DNA of 27,129 nt from the NCBI GenBank assembly GCA_036897625.1, contig JAYMTA010000544.1:1-27129 (forward strand). The letters run 5' to 3'. This document shows positions 9,101 to 23,838 of the stretch, in pieces. The position numbers were made by a program, and so were the translations under genes. Within the stretch, counting starts at the first letter, position 1, and each line of letters starts with the position of its first letter. This DNA comes from Pelargonium cotyledonis (lineage: Eukaryota; Streptophyta; Magnoliopsida; Geraniales; Geraniaceae). A model generated the notes under the pieces. The model did not search any database and was not told the origin of the DNA. It was given only the letters and a program-made list of their open reading frames with translations.

Positions 9101-12100
9101 TATTTTGACCACCATCATTCATAGTAGAAGCACTTTGTTGCATAGGTTGGTCAGTCCCTGAATGCATACTGCCATCCACAGCGTTAGACCTTTCAGATTC
9201 TTGCCCGTGAGAGTTTCCCCCATCATGTGATCCCATTCCACTACTAGATTGAGTGCCTTGATGAACTTGATTGTCTGTGCCTAAAGCACCAGCACCACCA
9301 TGACTTTGGGCTCTTGCATGTCCATCTGCCAAACCAAGACCACCACCACCAGAAACATTTTGCTGCATTCTTTGCTGAGCCATTGCAATTCTATTATTAA
9401 GTTCCGATTTATTTGCAACGTCACGGCGCTCAAGCAAATATGTCCGCAGCCAGTAATAAAGAGCCTGATATTTTGAGTGAATATAGTATTATGGTTATTA
9501 ATCAAAGCAAAATTTTCATTGAAAATCTACTTCACAAATTAAGAATAAATGAAAAGCAAAATCTATTAATATCAGCCGATCAAAAAAAAAATCTATTAAT
9601 ATCTGACAAATTGTAGTTTATGTTTACCTGCGGATACACTGTGGCAATTTTTAGCAGTACAAGTTTGCAATGAGGTGCTTCTGTCCTCTGTAAGGATAGT
9701 AATAGCTGAGGAATCCAAGCAAGCCAAACCCAATGCGGTATTTGTTCCAAGTACTTGTCAAATGCCCTACCCACCGGCTCATTGGAAGTATCAAAGCTGA
9801 GAAGGTACAGAACACGCGCAAGGTGACTTCTTGAGTTCGAAACGCCATATTTGATACCTTGAAGAAAACAGCTGACAGCATATTCTAACCAAATTTCATC
9901 ATTGGAATCCTTGTAAGCCTGTTAATCACACTTAAACAATTAGCATTGATTCAACTTGATGAAAGTTAAAGAATTAAAAGCTGTTAAAAGTTATTACCAT
10001 GTCGCAATAATTACCCCAGCTGATCCATCCTTTGGGTAAATTTTTAAAGAGACTGATCGCATTTGAATAAGCAAGATTTGCTCCCTCAGAATCATTCAAT
10101 TTTAACAAGAAATCCCCCTTTAGACGATAGATTTCTGCCTTGTGTTTCACTGGAAAATATTCCAGATTAGTGCTATTGATCAAATTAATGCCACTTGTAA
10201 GCTCTCCCTTCATTTCCAGATAAGCCTTTGCCTGTTCTCTAATCTTCACAAATGCCTCCTGCAAACATATAACATGAAAACTAATGAAATATCTACCATC
10301 CCATTCACCTACAAGATGCCAGAGAAAGAAGGCAATGAACGATATAAAGAATTACAGAATTCTATGAAGCAAGCAAATCAGAGATTTATGCAAAAGAGGA
10401 AGAGTAAATCTTGACATATCCCTCCAGGATTCAATCAGCAATCAAAATATCTATAAAAATAATGACAGCACCCTAAACCAAATATAATCAGAATTATTTC
10501 AGAGATCTTGCAAGGTCCAACATAACAATTGCAGATCCACGAGAATATTCAATAAGATAATAATGATCGTCTTAGAGTTGACTTCAAGTCACACAAAAAT
10601 CAACCATCAAATGCAGATTCCCTACGTTCGTGGAAAAGACTGTCCTTTCTAACCTATAAGTGCAGACATGAAAATTATAGTAGTTGTTAATACCTGCACT
10701 TCCATGGTGGAATGACCATACATCTTTTCGAGTATCGTGACGCAAACATCATGAAGGCCTTGCTTACGAGAAATGTGAGCAAGCTTATTGACATTCCATG
10801 CTTTGTCACGATAACCAAGGTGATGAAGCTGAGGATTTGTGGTACCAAAATCCTTAAATGCATCTATCACAGCATTATACATTTCATTTCTCCATTGAAG
10901 CAAATCACACCAAACAGACATGTTATCCCATTCATTTGGTGTTCTCAGCCTCCATGTTTCAAGAATGTCCTTAAGATCTGCATACAGATTTCCATGCACG
11001 CCAATAACAGAATTCCCAGAAAGTTTGTTTCCATTAGCAATGTCCAAAAGAATTCTGGCAGATTCTTGAACTTCAACTAGTTGTTGGAATTGCTGCAAAA
11101 GAGGAATTCTAGCATGAACGGACATTTCAGGCAATTGCCACCACTGCTCTAAAGCAAGATCAACACCTTTTCCCACAATGTTTTCAGCATCACCTACACC
11201 ATTTGTATTTTTTTCATGCAATGCAAAGAAGGCCTGAACCAGACGAAGCTTTGGAGTCTCTTCAACTTGAGCCTTTGGAATTACATGATCCTTCATATAT
11301 GCCCAATCTGGCAATTTCCATAGTGTGTCAAGTAGTATCTCATAATTCTCAATGCTCTTTCCGAAGTCTACCAATGCATCCCACTGACTAAGTTGAGTGG
11401 CACAATGAATCCACTGCTCCTCCCAGAGACACATCTCAGCTTTTGGTACTACATTGCTGTATGTACCTTGAGTTGCTTTAACCATAGCTTGGTAGAAAAG
11501 GCTTTGGGCCTGCTGCCAATAACCATGTTGAACTAGAGAAAGCCCAGCCTTGGTTTCTGCAGTAGTAGACCTTTTCTTCCACAAACCACACCTCATATCA
11601 TCTTCACTGAGCAACCGATAAAGCTCAGCCAACGACTCTGCGCACTTTGATTCATTCAAGAATAACATGACATGACTTTCTAGCAAAGCTAATGAGATAT
11701 GCCAGGCATTGTAAGTTTTCCCAATATACTTAATGAGCTCACTAGGCATCCGAGGTTGAGGGTGACTCAACTGAAGACCTTCAAGAAGTGCTTGCACAAC
11801 ATTTGGTCTGCTACCTTGCTGTTTCTTATGGTAATCTTTTGACAAGAGAGTAATCATTGGTTTAGCCAGAGTAACCTGTTCTTCTTTGTGCAAGGTTACC
11901 CAGACAATAGGAAATACCAGCACCCACAAATGATATGCAACATTTGCATCAACGTGTGCTAGTTCTCTCAATGGAATAACAAGATCAGCCACCTATACAT
12001 CAAAGGAAAGGTTAACAAAAGTTAATGCTGAAATATAACATTTTGATACAGATCCACATGATAATGATACAGAATTCAAAAGGTAGAGCAAAAAAAAAAA

Positions 12101-15100
12101 AAAAAAAACCTGAAGTTTGCTCATCTCATTCAGAAATTGAGCGTGCTTGAGAACAAGGCTATCAAATGTAAGGGGGGCATCTTCTTGTCCATCAGGAACA
12201 TCAGTAACCTGGTGCTGCATCCCGGAACTATCAGGAACAGAGCCTGAAACCACAAGCAGGGGTACTCTAGCAGAGTTTGGAGCAAGTGTAATGGGTTTAC
12301 ATTCAACTAAAGTTGCAAGAAGAAGATCTAGGCCTTGTTTGAGCCAGAAGACATCACTCAGTGCTTCCCAGTCCTGAATCTGTATAATGTACTGCAGCCT
12401 CGTGAACAATGTTTTGCCAAGAGACTCATGATAAAGTGAAAAGAAATTCTTCCTAATTTCGGGATCCCTAGCTCGTAAACCAAGCATGAATTGCCTCTCC
12501 ACTTTTATAAACACTTCCTGACGTAGAGCCAGGGGATATCTGCAAGTCAATCACTCAATAATATTTATACCCCAATGAAAGCAAAATGCAAGCAAACTTT
12601 ATAGATATAGTACTTACTTATTTGAATCAGCACAAATTCCATAAAGAAGCTGAAGATACTTCCTATCCCACTCTTCCACAGCACTAGTAGAGAAGTTCTG
12701 CTTATCAACTTGGGAAAGCTTTTGAAGAAAAGAGACTATTTCCTTGGGTGTGAGAAAAGCAATTGAAGTGGCAGGTGTGCCAGGCTTGCTGACGTCATCT
12801 TCAATCCACCCTTTTATGACATCAAGTATGCAAAGAAGCACGCTAGCATCAGTACCTTTTTCAGAGAGCAAGGCATTCAAGATTTGAGTTATGGATCGTT
12901 TGCACTCTGCTACAAGCATGACCTTCTCACTGATGAGTTTCAAAACAGATTTTAAATTAGAGATGACTGCTCCAACATCAGCACCTTGACGAGAAGAAGT
13001 GACAGCAGAATCTGAATCAGGTCTCTGACCCTGGAATGAAAGATTAGATTAATGTAATATGAATAAAGATAACAAATAACAACCATAAGTATAAGTGTAC
13101 AATCAGAATATTATGTTTGGAATTAAATCAGCTTTGGTGGGCCAAATTTGAATCACTTAGGCGGCACTCTTCAAAGTAAGAAAGTTAAAAGGCCGAATAC
13201 TATAAAAACAGGATAAACTTAAAGAACAAAAAAAACCCTAGAACAAAGCTGAAATTGGAGTCACACACTAAACTGCATCTCAAATGGAAGTCCATCAGGA
13301 AGGACAAGGATCCTAGTTCCAGGATCAGAGATTGTAAAATATATAGGCTAAAAGTACACATCCAGTTCACAACGAAAAATAAAGGATGGGAATTTGGATC
13401 CAGTCAACACTAATTGTATATAAATAAAATGGGTTCTTACTCCACTGCTGGTGAAATTGTATAACTATAACGATCACTTAACACCCTATAAGTTATATTG
13501 ACTCATTGCCTAGAGCCAGCAGAAAAGAAATACTTCATGCTGGATATGGGGACATAATATGGATCCCACTCCAAGCACAAAACAAACAGTCTTTTACCCA
13601 ACCGATTTAGAGATGTACATAGCCATGATCAAAACAACTCCAATAATTTATAAGTACACAAACAACAGCATGCATCAACAAGAAGGCGCCAAAAAGTGGT
13701 ATGATACTGATAACGGTACTAAAAGTGATATGGTCAGAATAACATTTGTGAAATTTGAAGATAATATAAATGATAGATAACAAAAAAGTACAGAATTGTT
13801 CAAGATTTCGAATGGCTACAATTATTAATTCAAAAGAATGCCCTTGTAAAATAAGCAGTACTGCATACAAAATCTATTGATGGATAAAATAATATCTTGG
13901 GTTTTCTTTTTCTTCTTTTTTCGTGAAAAAAAGTCTTTATATTATTAAAAATAGAGGTTTTTAAACTTTACTCTAACAAAAAGCTTAAATTATTAAGTGG
14001 AACACCCAACAAGTATATCAACTGGTCTCAAACTTCCCATTTTTTCAAAGTGAATGGGATACTTACTCTCCCCATCACGTGCATGTCGGACAACACATCA
14101 AGCCTTTTAAGTAGACCAATAATTAACAGGAAGACAACACATATTGGTGACTAGGCCACGGCAAAACCAGTTCTGATAACATGTTAAATCTTACTCCAAC
14201 TCAAAAGGTTAAGCTATTAGGAGGAGGGTCCAACTAGTATATCAAGTGATCTCAAACTTCACATATTTTTGAAATGGGATACTTTAACAGTGACTAACAC
14301 ACGAACAGAAAAGGTATCAGGCAAAATAAATATACATACTTGTCTCACATGAGAGCCTGCTGATGCTCCCATATCACGTGCCAGGCGCTGGAGGATACGA
14401 ACCAAAATGAATGGATCGATAAAGTTCTTGTGAACCTCTTTCAAGGTTTTAATGACAAGCAGAACAAAACTAATTGAATTCGCAGCATTATCTTCACTCG
14501 AAGTCTGAGGAGCAGTGACGGAATTAATATGCTTTTGTATCAACTCTTCAACTTTCTGATACAGTAATTTCACATCTTGTGGTGTATCTGCACCTTCAAG
14601 AGGAAAAGCAATGAATACCATCTTCAAAAGAGAGCAAAGTGACTTTCCAGTATCCAGCATTTTATATTTAAAACAAGGTTCAAGGATCTGCAAAAGAAAT
14701 AAAAATATCAACAAAGATATTCAAGGCATTATAAATTACCAAATAAATAATAATAACTACACAATAGGGCATGAGCATACTTGAGATATCTGGTTGATGT
14801 TATTTCGAATGAACAAGTGTGGCTGCTTCTCCAAAACCTTGTTCATCACATCCAAGCCCTGTGCCAGAGCCGTGGATGGATCCTTCGACTGAGATGGTTG
14901 GATGCTGCTCAGTAGCTTTTCTAGATAATTGAACTTGACATTGGCATTTGGCCATACTTCCAGAGCCTGTGATAGCAGCTCCAAAGCTTGTTTGTACATA
15001 GTGCTGGCTTCTTTGTCCTTGGGCTCTATTACCAAAGCAACCTGTTCCCAGAAAGTTAAATGTAAGCTTATCATGCATGCTTTCGTATAACTTCGCGCAC

Positions 15101-18100
15101 AAACAATATTCAAGAATATGATTTCAGCACAAAGTTAAGCTTCAACTTTGAGTGTGTAAAGGACCATCTCAACTAAAAGCTTAATTTGATAGTTGAAGGC
15201 TCAATATTAGTTTTATATTCTAACAAAGTGCATATGCTATTGAAAGTTAAACCAATCCTCACTCTAATGAGAAAGTTGATAATCATCTCTTCCATGGCAG
15301 CATTGGGCTTGAATTCTTCATCTGGTTGGCCAGAAGATCCAGGGGTTTCAATATTAGGGATGGATGAGGCACCACCAGGAGACATGATACACAGGGATTG
15401 AAGGCCAGGTTCAACCTTCACTCGCTTGCTTGGATCTTCAGGGAAAGAAGATCCGTCAGTAGGTCGCTTCGGATCAGAACCAGCAGGGCCAGGATTAAAC
15501 CCATCGTTGGTCTGGCTACGGACATCACCATCATTACCAACTTTCATTTCGTTTTGCCTTTGCCTTTCCCACCCAACCACTAACCCAGCAAGTTCAATAG
15601 CTAGACGCCTGTTTTCTATTGTAGTATTATACGGCAATCCAAGGCGACTGAGAGAATTAACCATCTGAGGTACAAACTGTGCTCTGCAGCTGTAAAAGAG
15701 ATCTGAATGGCGAACAATAAGCTGGAAAATGTGAATCAAATTAGGAATTGAATGACCTTCCTCGACCAGAATTTTTTTTGTATATCGTATCCAAATGGGC
15801 ATACGACAATCCCCAGGAGGCAACCTCCGTGGTAGTGCCGGCATCAAAATATCCAGTGCCTGCTTAACCAACATCTTGTTTTCTGGCTGGCAAGTCCTAA
15901 GAAGCGCAACAAAAACCTGCAGCCAGAAACAGACATCACGATAGCTTTTATTATTACATAGAGATATATTAGTAGAACCACATAGTGTACATGCAATAAT
16001 AGAAAGGCTTTTGTTTTAAAAAATCAATATTCAAACATTATTATAAAAACACTCGATTACTCAAGATTTTGAAGTAACACGAATCCATAAACTGCATAGC
16101 TAAATGCACACAAAGATTGGGACTACTCTAGTGACTATAACTATATTTTATCTACAACAATTTATCTGGATAACTATACGGTTCATGCCAATCAATCGAT
16201 GCTGATAGTTGATGAAATTAAAAACGTGCACTAGTTGAAACATCAACTTCACAAATCAAATATTTTTACTTGTAATAGGAAACTGATAAAAGGACCTGAA
16301 GTATGATTTTCTCTGGAGCCTGATAGGCCTCCAAGAAATGGCAAACATTGACAAAGGCCCATTGCTTACTCGCACTGTCCTCACGTTTCAAATGATTCCA
16401 GCCGAATTTGATAAGTTCTTTTCTATGATGAACAAGGTCATTCTGAAGATACTTAAGAAGTAAGGTGGCAAGCTGCAAAAGCTCTATCCTCAAGGGTTCA
16501 TCATATTCAGCAGATACCTGTCGAAGAGGCTCAAATAATTTACTAATGCAATCAAAACGTAATGGAGGTCAATAAGTTGGAGACCAAACACCAAATATCA
16601 TAGAAACAAATCTATGTAACTACCCACCTCTTCTGGAGGATCAAGAAGTTTATCAACAATTGTTTTTATTATAGAAGGATCAACCACTTCCCAACTTTGG
16701 CCATTTTGAAATGCATGGGCCAGCATTGGAAGAATGAGTATTTGCATCACAACCACCAAATGGTCATGACCAAGCTGTTTTGATTGGAAGAGGTTCAAAA
16801 AATGCATAAGAAGTGTTATCTTCATATTCGGTGGATACCCCTCTGCAACCTGAAATAAAGGATACAACAGGTAAATTGATTAGTTTGAAAGAGTCGGTGA
16901 GGGGACAAGGGTACGACTATGTGAAAATATCACGAAAGTACCTCTATAATGTAAAACTCCTTCAAAAAGGTATAATCAATCCGAGTGTGATACAAGAAGA
17001 TGGAGAGTATATCAAAGAGAACATTCACTTCGGTTTTCTCATGCCGTAAATAATTCAAAAAGCATTTGACTAGCCATTTGCTCTCTTTCACCTGCATTTG
17101 AGAAATAATAGTCAAAAGATAAGATAGCAGCATACTAATTGAATAGACCTTTTTTTCTAAAAATACAAAAGGATAGTCCATGAAAGTACAGACACAGGCA
17201 CACCATGGCAGGCAAGTTTCTTATCTATATTTTATTCAAACATAAAGGTGTAAGAAACCAAATGGAATATAAAATTCAAATGATTTCAGAAAATCAAACT
17301 AATGGCACTCAAACCCGATGGAATTTTATCTCGTTACTTGAAAAATCTACAAAGTCATTTTTTGCATAAACATAAAATTCAGGAATAACAATAGCATCAT
17401 TGCACTCCCCATCACAAAAGGGAAATGTCTTGGGTACAAGAACGTATCTGAAAGCATTCAATTGAATCAATTCACCTAAAGTATGTTTTTACTCACATCT
17501 CGGGTGACCAAATACCCAACATAGAACCATTTATATATGAAAAATTGCCCAGAGGATCTTGACCTCTTAAATTATTGAATGTTATTGTACCCAAACCAAC
17601 AATTAAAAAAGAAAGGATAAAGTATTTTGTTTGCTCCAGAAGAAAATGGTATTAAAATTGCACAGTATTAAGAAGTCATGGCTTAATGTGTTATGCATAG
17701 AAAGTCCAAGTGTTCATGATCACAAAGCATGAGATGTTTCACAAAAACTGATTGAAGGATTGACAATATATTTTATACTCCAGTAAAACTGTCTTTGTTG
17801 CTCTTTACTAGACAGATACACTATGTTCATTTTCCTAATTTTACCTTCGTTTTCCAGACAAAAATGTTGCACTGCATTTCAAGTAGAGCATGAGGCATAT
17901 GAAACAGTACATTTTCCCTTTGTCCCAAAATGTGTGTCCACTTTCTCTAGAAAATTGACATAAAATAAGTGTCATTTTCTATTTTGGTTAGTTAGTTATT
18001 CATGAATAACCAAAAATCCCTAAGATGAGTTACCTAGAACTCTGAGTTTGTTACTATAAAAGAACATTGGGGTATAAGAGCAAAAGCCTAATTCCAACTA

Positions 18101-21100
18101 ACTCATCCTTAATCTTCACTGAATTTGGAAAGTGGACATTCATTTTTGGACAGGGGGAGGACAATTTAAATGAGGGAAACGTCAACAATATAAACATTAA
18201 CAATGTAAAAACATGTTAAAATACCATAAATACTTTTTTCGTATTGACGAACAGAAATGCAAGAAAAGGTTTTTACTTAAAAGAGCAGCAGTCCTATAAT
18301 AGAGACAAACTGGAAAAATAATTGATGAATCACTTCACAAAAACTCCAAAACAAAATCTATTGAAAATATCAGTCCTTTGTTGAATCCAAAAAAAGAGCT
18401 CTGACATACATAGCAATTTCACAGAACAATAATTGCAGAGAATCAGAAGGGGTTTAGCATTCAAGCCTACGTCTCAAATCACATCCACTTCTTTTATAAC
18501 AAAGAGAACCGACATCACTAGCAATTTCAGTACAAAATATTTCCAGAAAAACATGAGGATGTTTGCAATCAAGCGAAAATCACAAGTCTATCCTCTTCTT
18601 TGTAAGCGAAGATGGAGAGTGCCAAATATGTTGAGAACTATCTATATTTATATAGAAGTGAATCAGGCAAAATTATATGTATATTAAAAGAACTTACTTG
18701 CACTAAGTTTAGCTCTTGTTCATTTTGCAAACGGGTTATTCTAGCGGGTGACTTCCAAACAAGTACCAAGGTGTCAAACACAGCTCGGTTACTCTGCAAC
18801 CATCCAGGTATTAGTTTGACCAAAGTTTTAACAAGTGCAAGTCCCTGAAAATAAGCATCTGAAGGTGAAACAGAGGTTGCTGACGGGGGGTTGGAACTCT
18901 CAGGTGGAGTAGCAAGGCCATCATCACCCGCTGAAGCCACGGGTGGGGTTGAAGTCCCAGAAACATCAGATTTTGGCAAAAATTCAGAAAAGGCACGCGC
19001 GAGTATCTTCTGTGGTGATTTTGCAAGCTCATCTCTCAAAGGCTGCCCAGCATCTGATCTTATTATATACATAAACCTGCATTTAATGAGAACAGACAAA
19101 GAAGAGTGATTGTCGGACATTTTTAAAGACAATTTAAACTTAATCCCCAGATCCTTAAACTTACCGCCTGAAGTATCTTGGTTCATTTAATCGAGCAAGA
19201 AAATAATCAACAGCATGTGTTGCATATCGATTTAAGAATTTTGTAAGTGGGAGACGATATGGACTGTTAATTTCACTATACACTTGTCCTGGAGAAAGAG
19301 CACCTTCCAAATCGATAGTTAAGGATACCAGTTCATCGAGAAACTTAGATGCTGCTTGGGGAAGAAGGTGGAAAAGCTCGATAATTGCTGCAAGAAAAGT
19401 ATGTAAATGATGAAAAAAAAAATCTTCCATATTTTGATGTATCACATGTATGAACAACTCCGAGTGCAAGTCAAAGAGAACAGACTGAATTACCTGCAGC
19501 AATTTTGGGTTCCTCACCAGCTTTCCATGACTTCTGACTCTGTGCAAGTTTTTCTGGTTCCAACCACTTCTTCAGGTGTTCTAACAACTTACCACCCAAA
19601 GTAACATTAAACCAATTGGACAAAAGTTCAAGCAGGCGAGCCAAGCCTTGTAGAAGCGGCATGCTGAGATTTTTTGTAAGAGCCAAATTCACTAGTATAG
19701 GCCTTAGACTGCTCTGCAAAAGTTCTTTGGGCATTCGTTGTTGATTGATAACCTAGATAAGAAATCAATTAAAAGAGAAGAATAAGCTCCGGAAGACGAT
19801 AGCATATAAAACAATTCAAAAAACGATAGCAGGAAACTGAATCTCAAGTGGTAACTGGTAACTGGCAATCTTGTATAACCAATCATATGGTTAATAAATC
19901 AACCTACAAAAATTGGAACCACACCTGTCGTAGGCCCTCCTTCGCAACAGCAACAATATCTGGTGTCTTACAAGTCAAAGACTTGAAAAACATGGAGATG
20001 ATCTTCGCACGCAATTCAGAATGATTAGGTGTTTTAAAATCTGCCCATGCCATTGTAGTACAGAGTAGCTCAATGCAAGCTGTTCGAAGTTTATTCAACG
20101 ATGTGGCAACTTTGGGGTTCATAAACTTCACGACCCATACAGTTTCATCAGCTTCAGCAATTTGTAGCGCTTCTTGCAGGAAATTAACTAATTCTTGAGT
20201 CAACTTGAGTAGAGGAGGCCTCAAGGCCAAGCAGAAATTTAAAGCAGTAACTGTACCAACCTACATGTCACCTCTTTAAGTTAGCATACATAGGAAAAAA
20301 AATTCCAAATGACAACTAGTAATATGGTTTACCTGTTGATCAACAGTCTTTGATCGAAGTGGTCGCATAATTAGAGGCTGAAGCATTGGTTGATACAAAG
20401 GTTCTAGCAGCTCAGATACCTCACTACCAGTCCTACTGGCCAAAAGTGCCAAACATGATTGCACATTTTTTCTCACGATAATAGATGCATTGGGGTTAAA
20501 CAACTCGGAAGCAAGAAACTCAATGACTCCTCGAAAGCTTTCCCTGCGGGGCTCACTATTTGCTTCATCAACATTATTTACCACACGAAGAACTTGCGTA
20601 AGCACTTGACTTGTCTCTTCCTGCTCTTTGTTAGCATAAAGAGGAAGCCGTTTAAGAACATATATCAGGCCACGAACTATTCTTACTTGAAAATGGCACA
20701 AGGTTTCAACAGTGACCTTCCCAACCAAAGCACCAAGTCCCAAAACACCTCCCATCTGTGCTTGCCATGTGCTTCCAAAGCAACAATGTAAAAGACGGGG
20801 TAGAAGCTGCTCAAAAACAGGTATGCGAACACTGGGAGGGGGTGAATAGACAGGGTTCATTGATGGACTAGAGACAATCATTGGAGTACCTGGGCCTCCT
20901 CTTGACATCAGAACGTCAGCATGTTTTGCACGTGCTAGAAACAAAAGTGTTTCAGCAAATACATTTAAGGCATTGAGAGCAGCTTTGGCATGGAGCCTAT
21001 TTTCATCTGCCAGCACATCAACCAAAGCATCTAAAAATATTAGTGGGTCCAACTCTTTGAGATTGGAGCTATTATGCTTTGCCCTTGAATTGACACTAAC

Positions 21101-23805
21101 ATTTGTTGAAACCATAGGTCCTCCAATTGTAGCAGTTCCAACTGAAGTATTACTTGAGGATTGATCAACATGAAACATCATAGCAAAATGTCGGCAAACA
21201 TTGATGATAAAATTATCCTTGTGGTCATGAAGATCCGGTTCTGCACTGGCAGCAATAACGGTCATTAACATAATCTTAAAAACAGACTTTTCTGCCATAA
21301 GCTGCGTTTTCGTCTTTACACCCAAGTCCTCCTGCAGTAGTAAAGCACCAAAAGTTAATGATGTGGGAGCACATTCTACTATCAATATACATAATGAATT
21401 AGGAAAGGCACAAATCAAAACAACAGAGAAGCAACTGAAAGAAATTTTACACTCACAACTTGCAATTCATGAGGCCAGGGAAAAAAAGTACAAAAAAATT
21501 GCAATGTAAATATTCGAGTTAGTAGAGTTTAGTCATGCCTGAAGTGAAATAACCAAATATTTCTCACAGGTGTAGTAAATAACAACTGTGTTATGGACAG
21601 TAGTCTTCCATCCAACGATAGCGAAAGGTAATGAAATAATAGAAACGCAAGCAAAAAGACAAATTCAAACAACTGAATTTCTTTGACAGTAAAACTAATC
21701 AATTTATTAAGAAAAACTAAAACATAGAACAATACCCACGACACGATGACTTTTTCATGGGGTATCATCTGAGGCATCAGTAACTTCTAAACAAGATATA
21801 AAAATCATTAGTAGTGAACCAACCTTCGTATCTGATGTCTCAGATCTGCACAAAGATGAATCCACGGTAGAAACTAATAAATTCGACAATTGTTTAGGTG
21901 TGTATCCCTCATCAGTAACATTTCCTGGCAAATTTAGTTGAGACGATAAGCATACACGAAGGAACTTAAGAGCCTGCTTTCGATAGAAAGCATTCATGTC
22001 TGGACTTTTCTGCAGTACAGCTGCCACCGCAAGATTTATACATCGATCCAGAGGTACTAAAAAAGGGGTAGACGGCTCAAATGTAAGAATCAAGCGAAGC
22101 CCATGCTCAGGGTTCTCCTTACAATCAAGTGCAAGGGGCTCTTTGAGAAAACGTCGGTTACGACCCCCTAACTTACCAAGGAGTTGCAAAGTCTTTCCGC
22201 CCCAAGGATAGGGTGCAGGCCTCAGGTGAGACCACAAAGCCAAAATCACCTCTGACATAACATTGGCCATGCTAGGTTCCAGAAAATCAGGATTTAAACT
22301 ATCTACCCAGAACTCAAGTGTTCTTAGACCCAAACTTACTAGGTCGTCACTCCCCTTAAGACACAATACAAGAGGTTTCATTAAACGAGGAAGAAATGGC
22401 AACAAAGAACTTAATCGTGCAGGCAATGTCAAACATAGCTCCAATAAAAGATCTCTCATGTCTTCCCCATTAGGACCTTCTAGCATGGCCAATAACATAT
22501 TTAGGCAGGGTTGCAAGGTTGGAATAAGATCCCGCAGTAGAAGTTCAAATTTGCATCCGGCAAGAGCTCGAAACATTGTACGCAGAAGTTGCAAATAACC
22601 CAGTGGCCTTTCAACTTCAGTAGCATTTTTCATACAAACATCCATAATAATGGGAACGTGAGGTTGTAAAATACGTTCAAAATCTGCAGGAGCCTTTGGT
22701 ACAGCACCAAATATATAGCGAAAAAGATGCAAGACCAATTTCGCTGCAGGTGAATCTGGATGTTTCAGAGCATCAAGTTTGTTGCTTACAAGGAAATTAA
22801 CTAGAACGTCCGCAAATGGGCGGTATACCTTAGCCGCTTGCAAGAGAGTGGAAAATATATGTACAAGTTGAGTGTTATTGATCATGCACTCAAAAAGCTC
22901 CGGCATACACAACGAGAACATGTCCATGAGATCTCGAGGTTCCATTATAGCTAAAATCTGAGAAAATAGATGGACCATTTCCCTCTCCTCCTCCTTCTCC
23001 TTGAAGAGAGCCAAGCAATGCACACCACTTCGTAAAACTCCACAGGCTTTCCATACCTATCAAAAATAAAGTTAGAACATGACAATATGCAGAACCAAAT
23101 TCCAAAATATCCTCAGTACCTCATCTTCTCTTAACCCTTTGAATGATTGAGCTGCTGGCAAATTAGATGATGACGAAACAAGCACTTGCGGATGCGTTCC
23201 TTGTGTGGAAGGAGAAACCTATACATTTAGAAAGATGATATAAGAGAAAAATGTTCATAAGTCTCATGTCTAGATGTGAAAGTAATCAGATAAGAAAATG
23301 AAAACCTGTGACCGGGGCACATGTGCATGAGTGATGCTCCAAATGATAGTCTTCATTCCTAACAATACATACAAACAGTTATCTTTTGGCATAAGAAACA
23401 AATTAACCTATGAATATAAAGTTATAAACATGACACTTGGACATTCACACATGATCCTGTTGAATGTCTTAATATACACCACTAAATGATGAATTAATCA
23501 AGAAAAAGATGAATTACCCATGACCAAGGTCTTGATCAGATGCTTACAATCACTTACTTCCTTTGAATGTTCCACAGGGACTTGCAAATTCAAAACTGCC
23601 TGAAGCCAGATTACATGTCAAGATCAAAGAATGACACGGAGAACAAGAGATGATGAAGTGGCTTTAGTAAGGGGAATCAAATAGATACACAAGGAATATA
23701 TGATGATGCAGGAGAGAGAGAGAGAGAGATTAAAGATAGCTTCCTATAAATTGGTCAAATAATTAAAATTATAGGAAACCACATATTGCTTCTGGGGCAA
23801 TATAA

Positions 23806-23838
<33 letters not shown>

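Noticed and set aside
12147-12377. Plus-strand frames inside TRA1 exons (also 21996-22211, 22263-22598, 20459-20791, 8256-8605)
   Set aside because: They are antisense shadows of well-supported TRA1 exons, with no independent promoter or homology.
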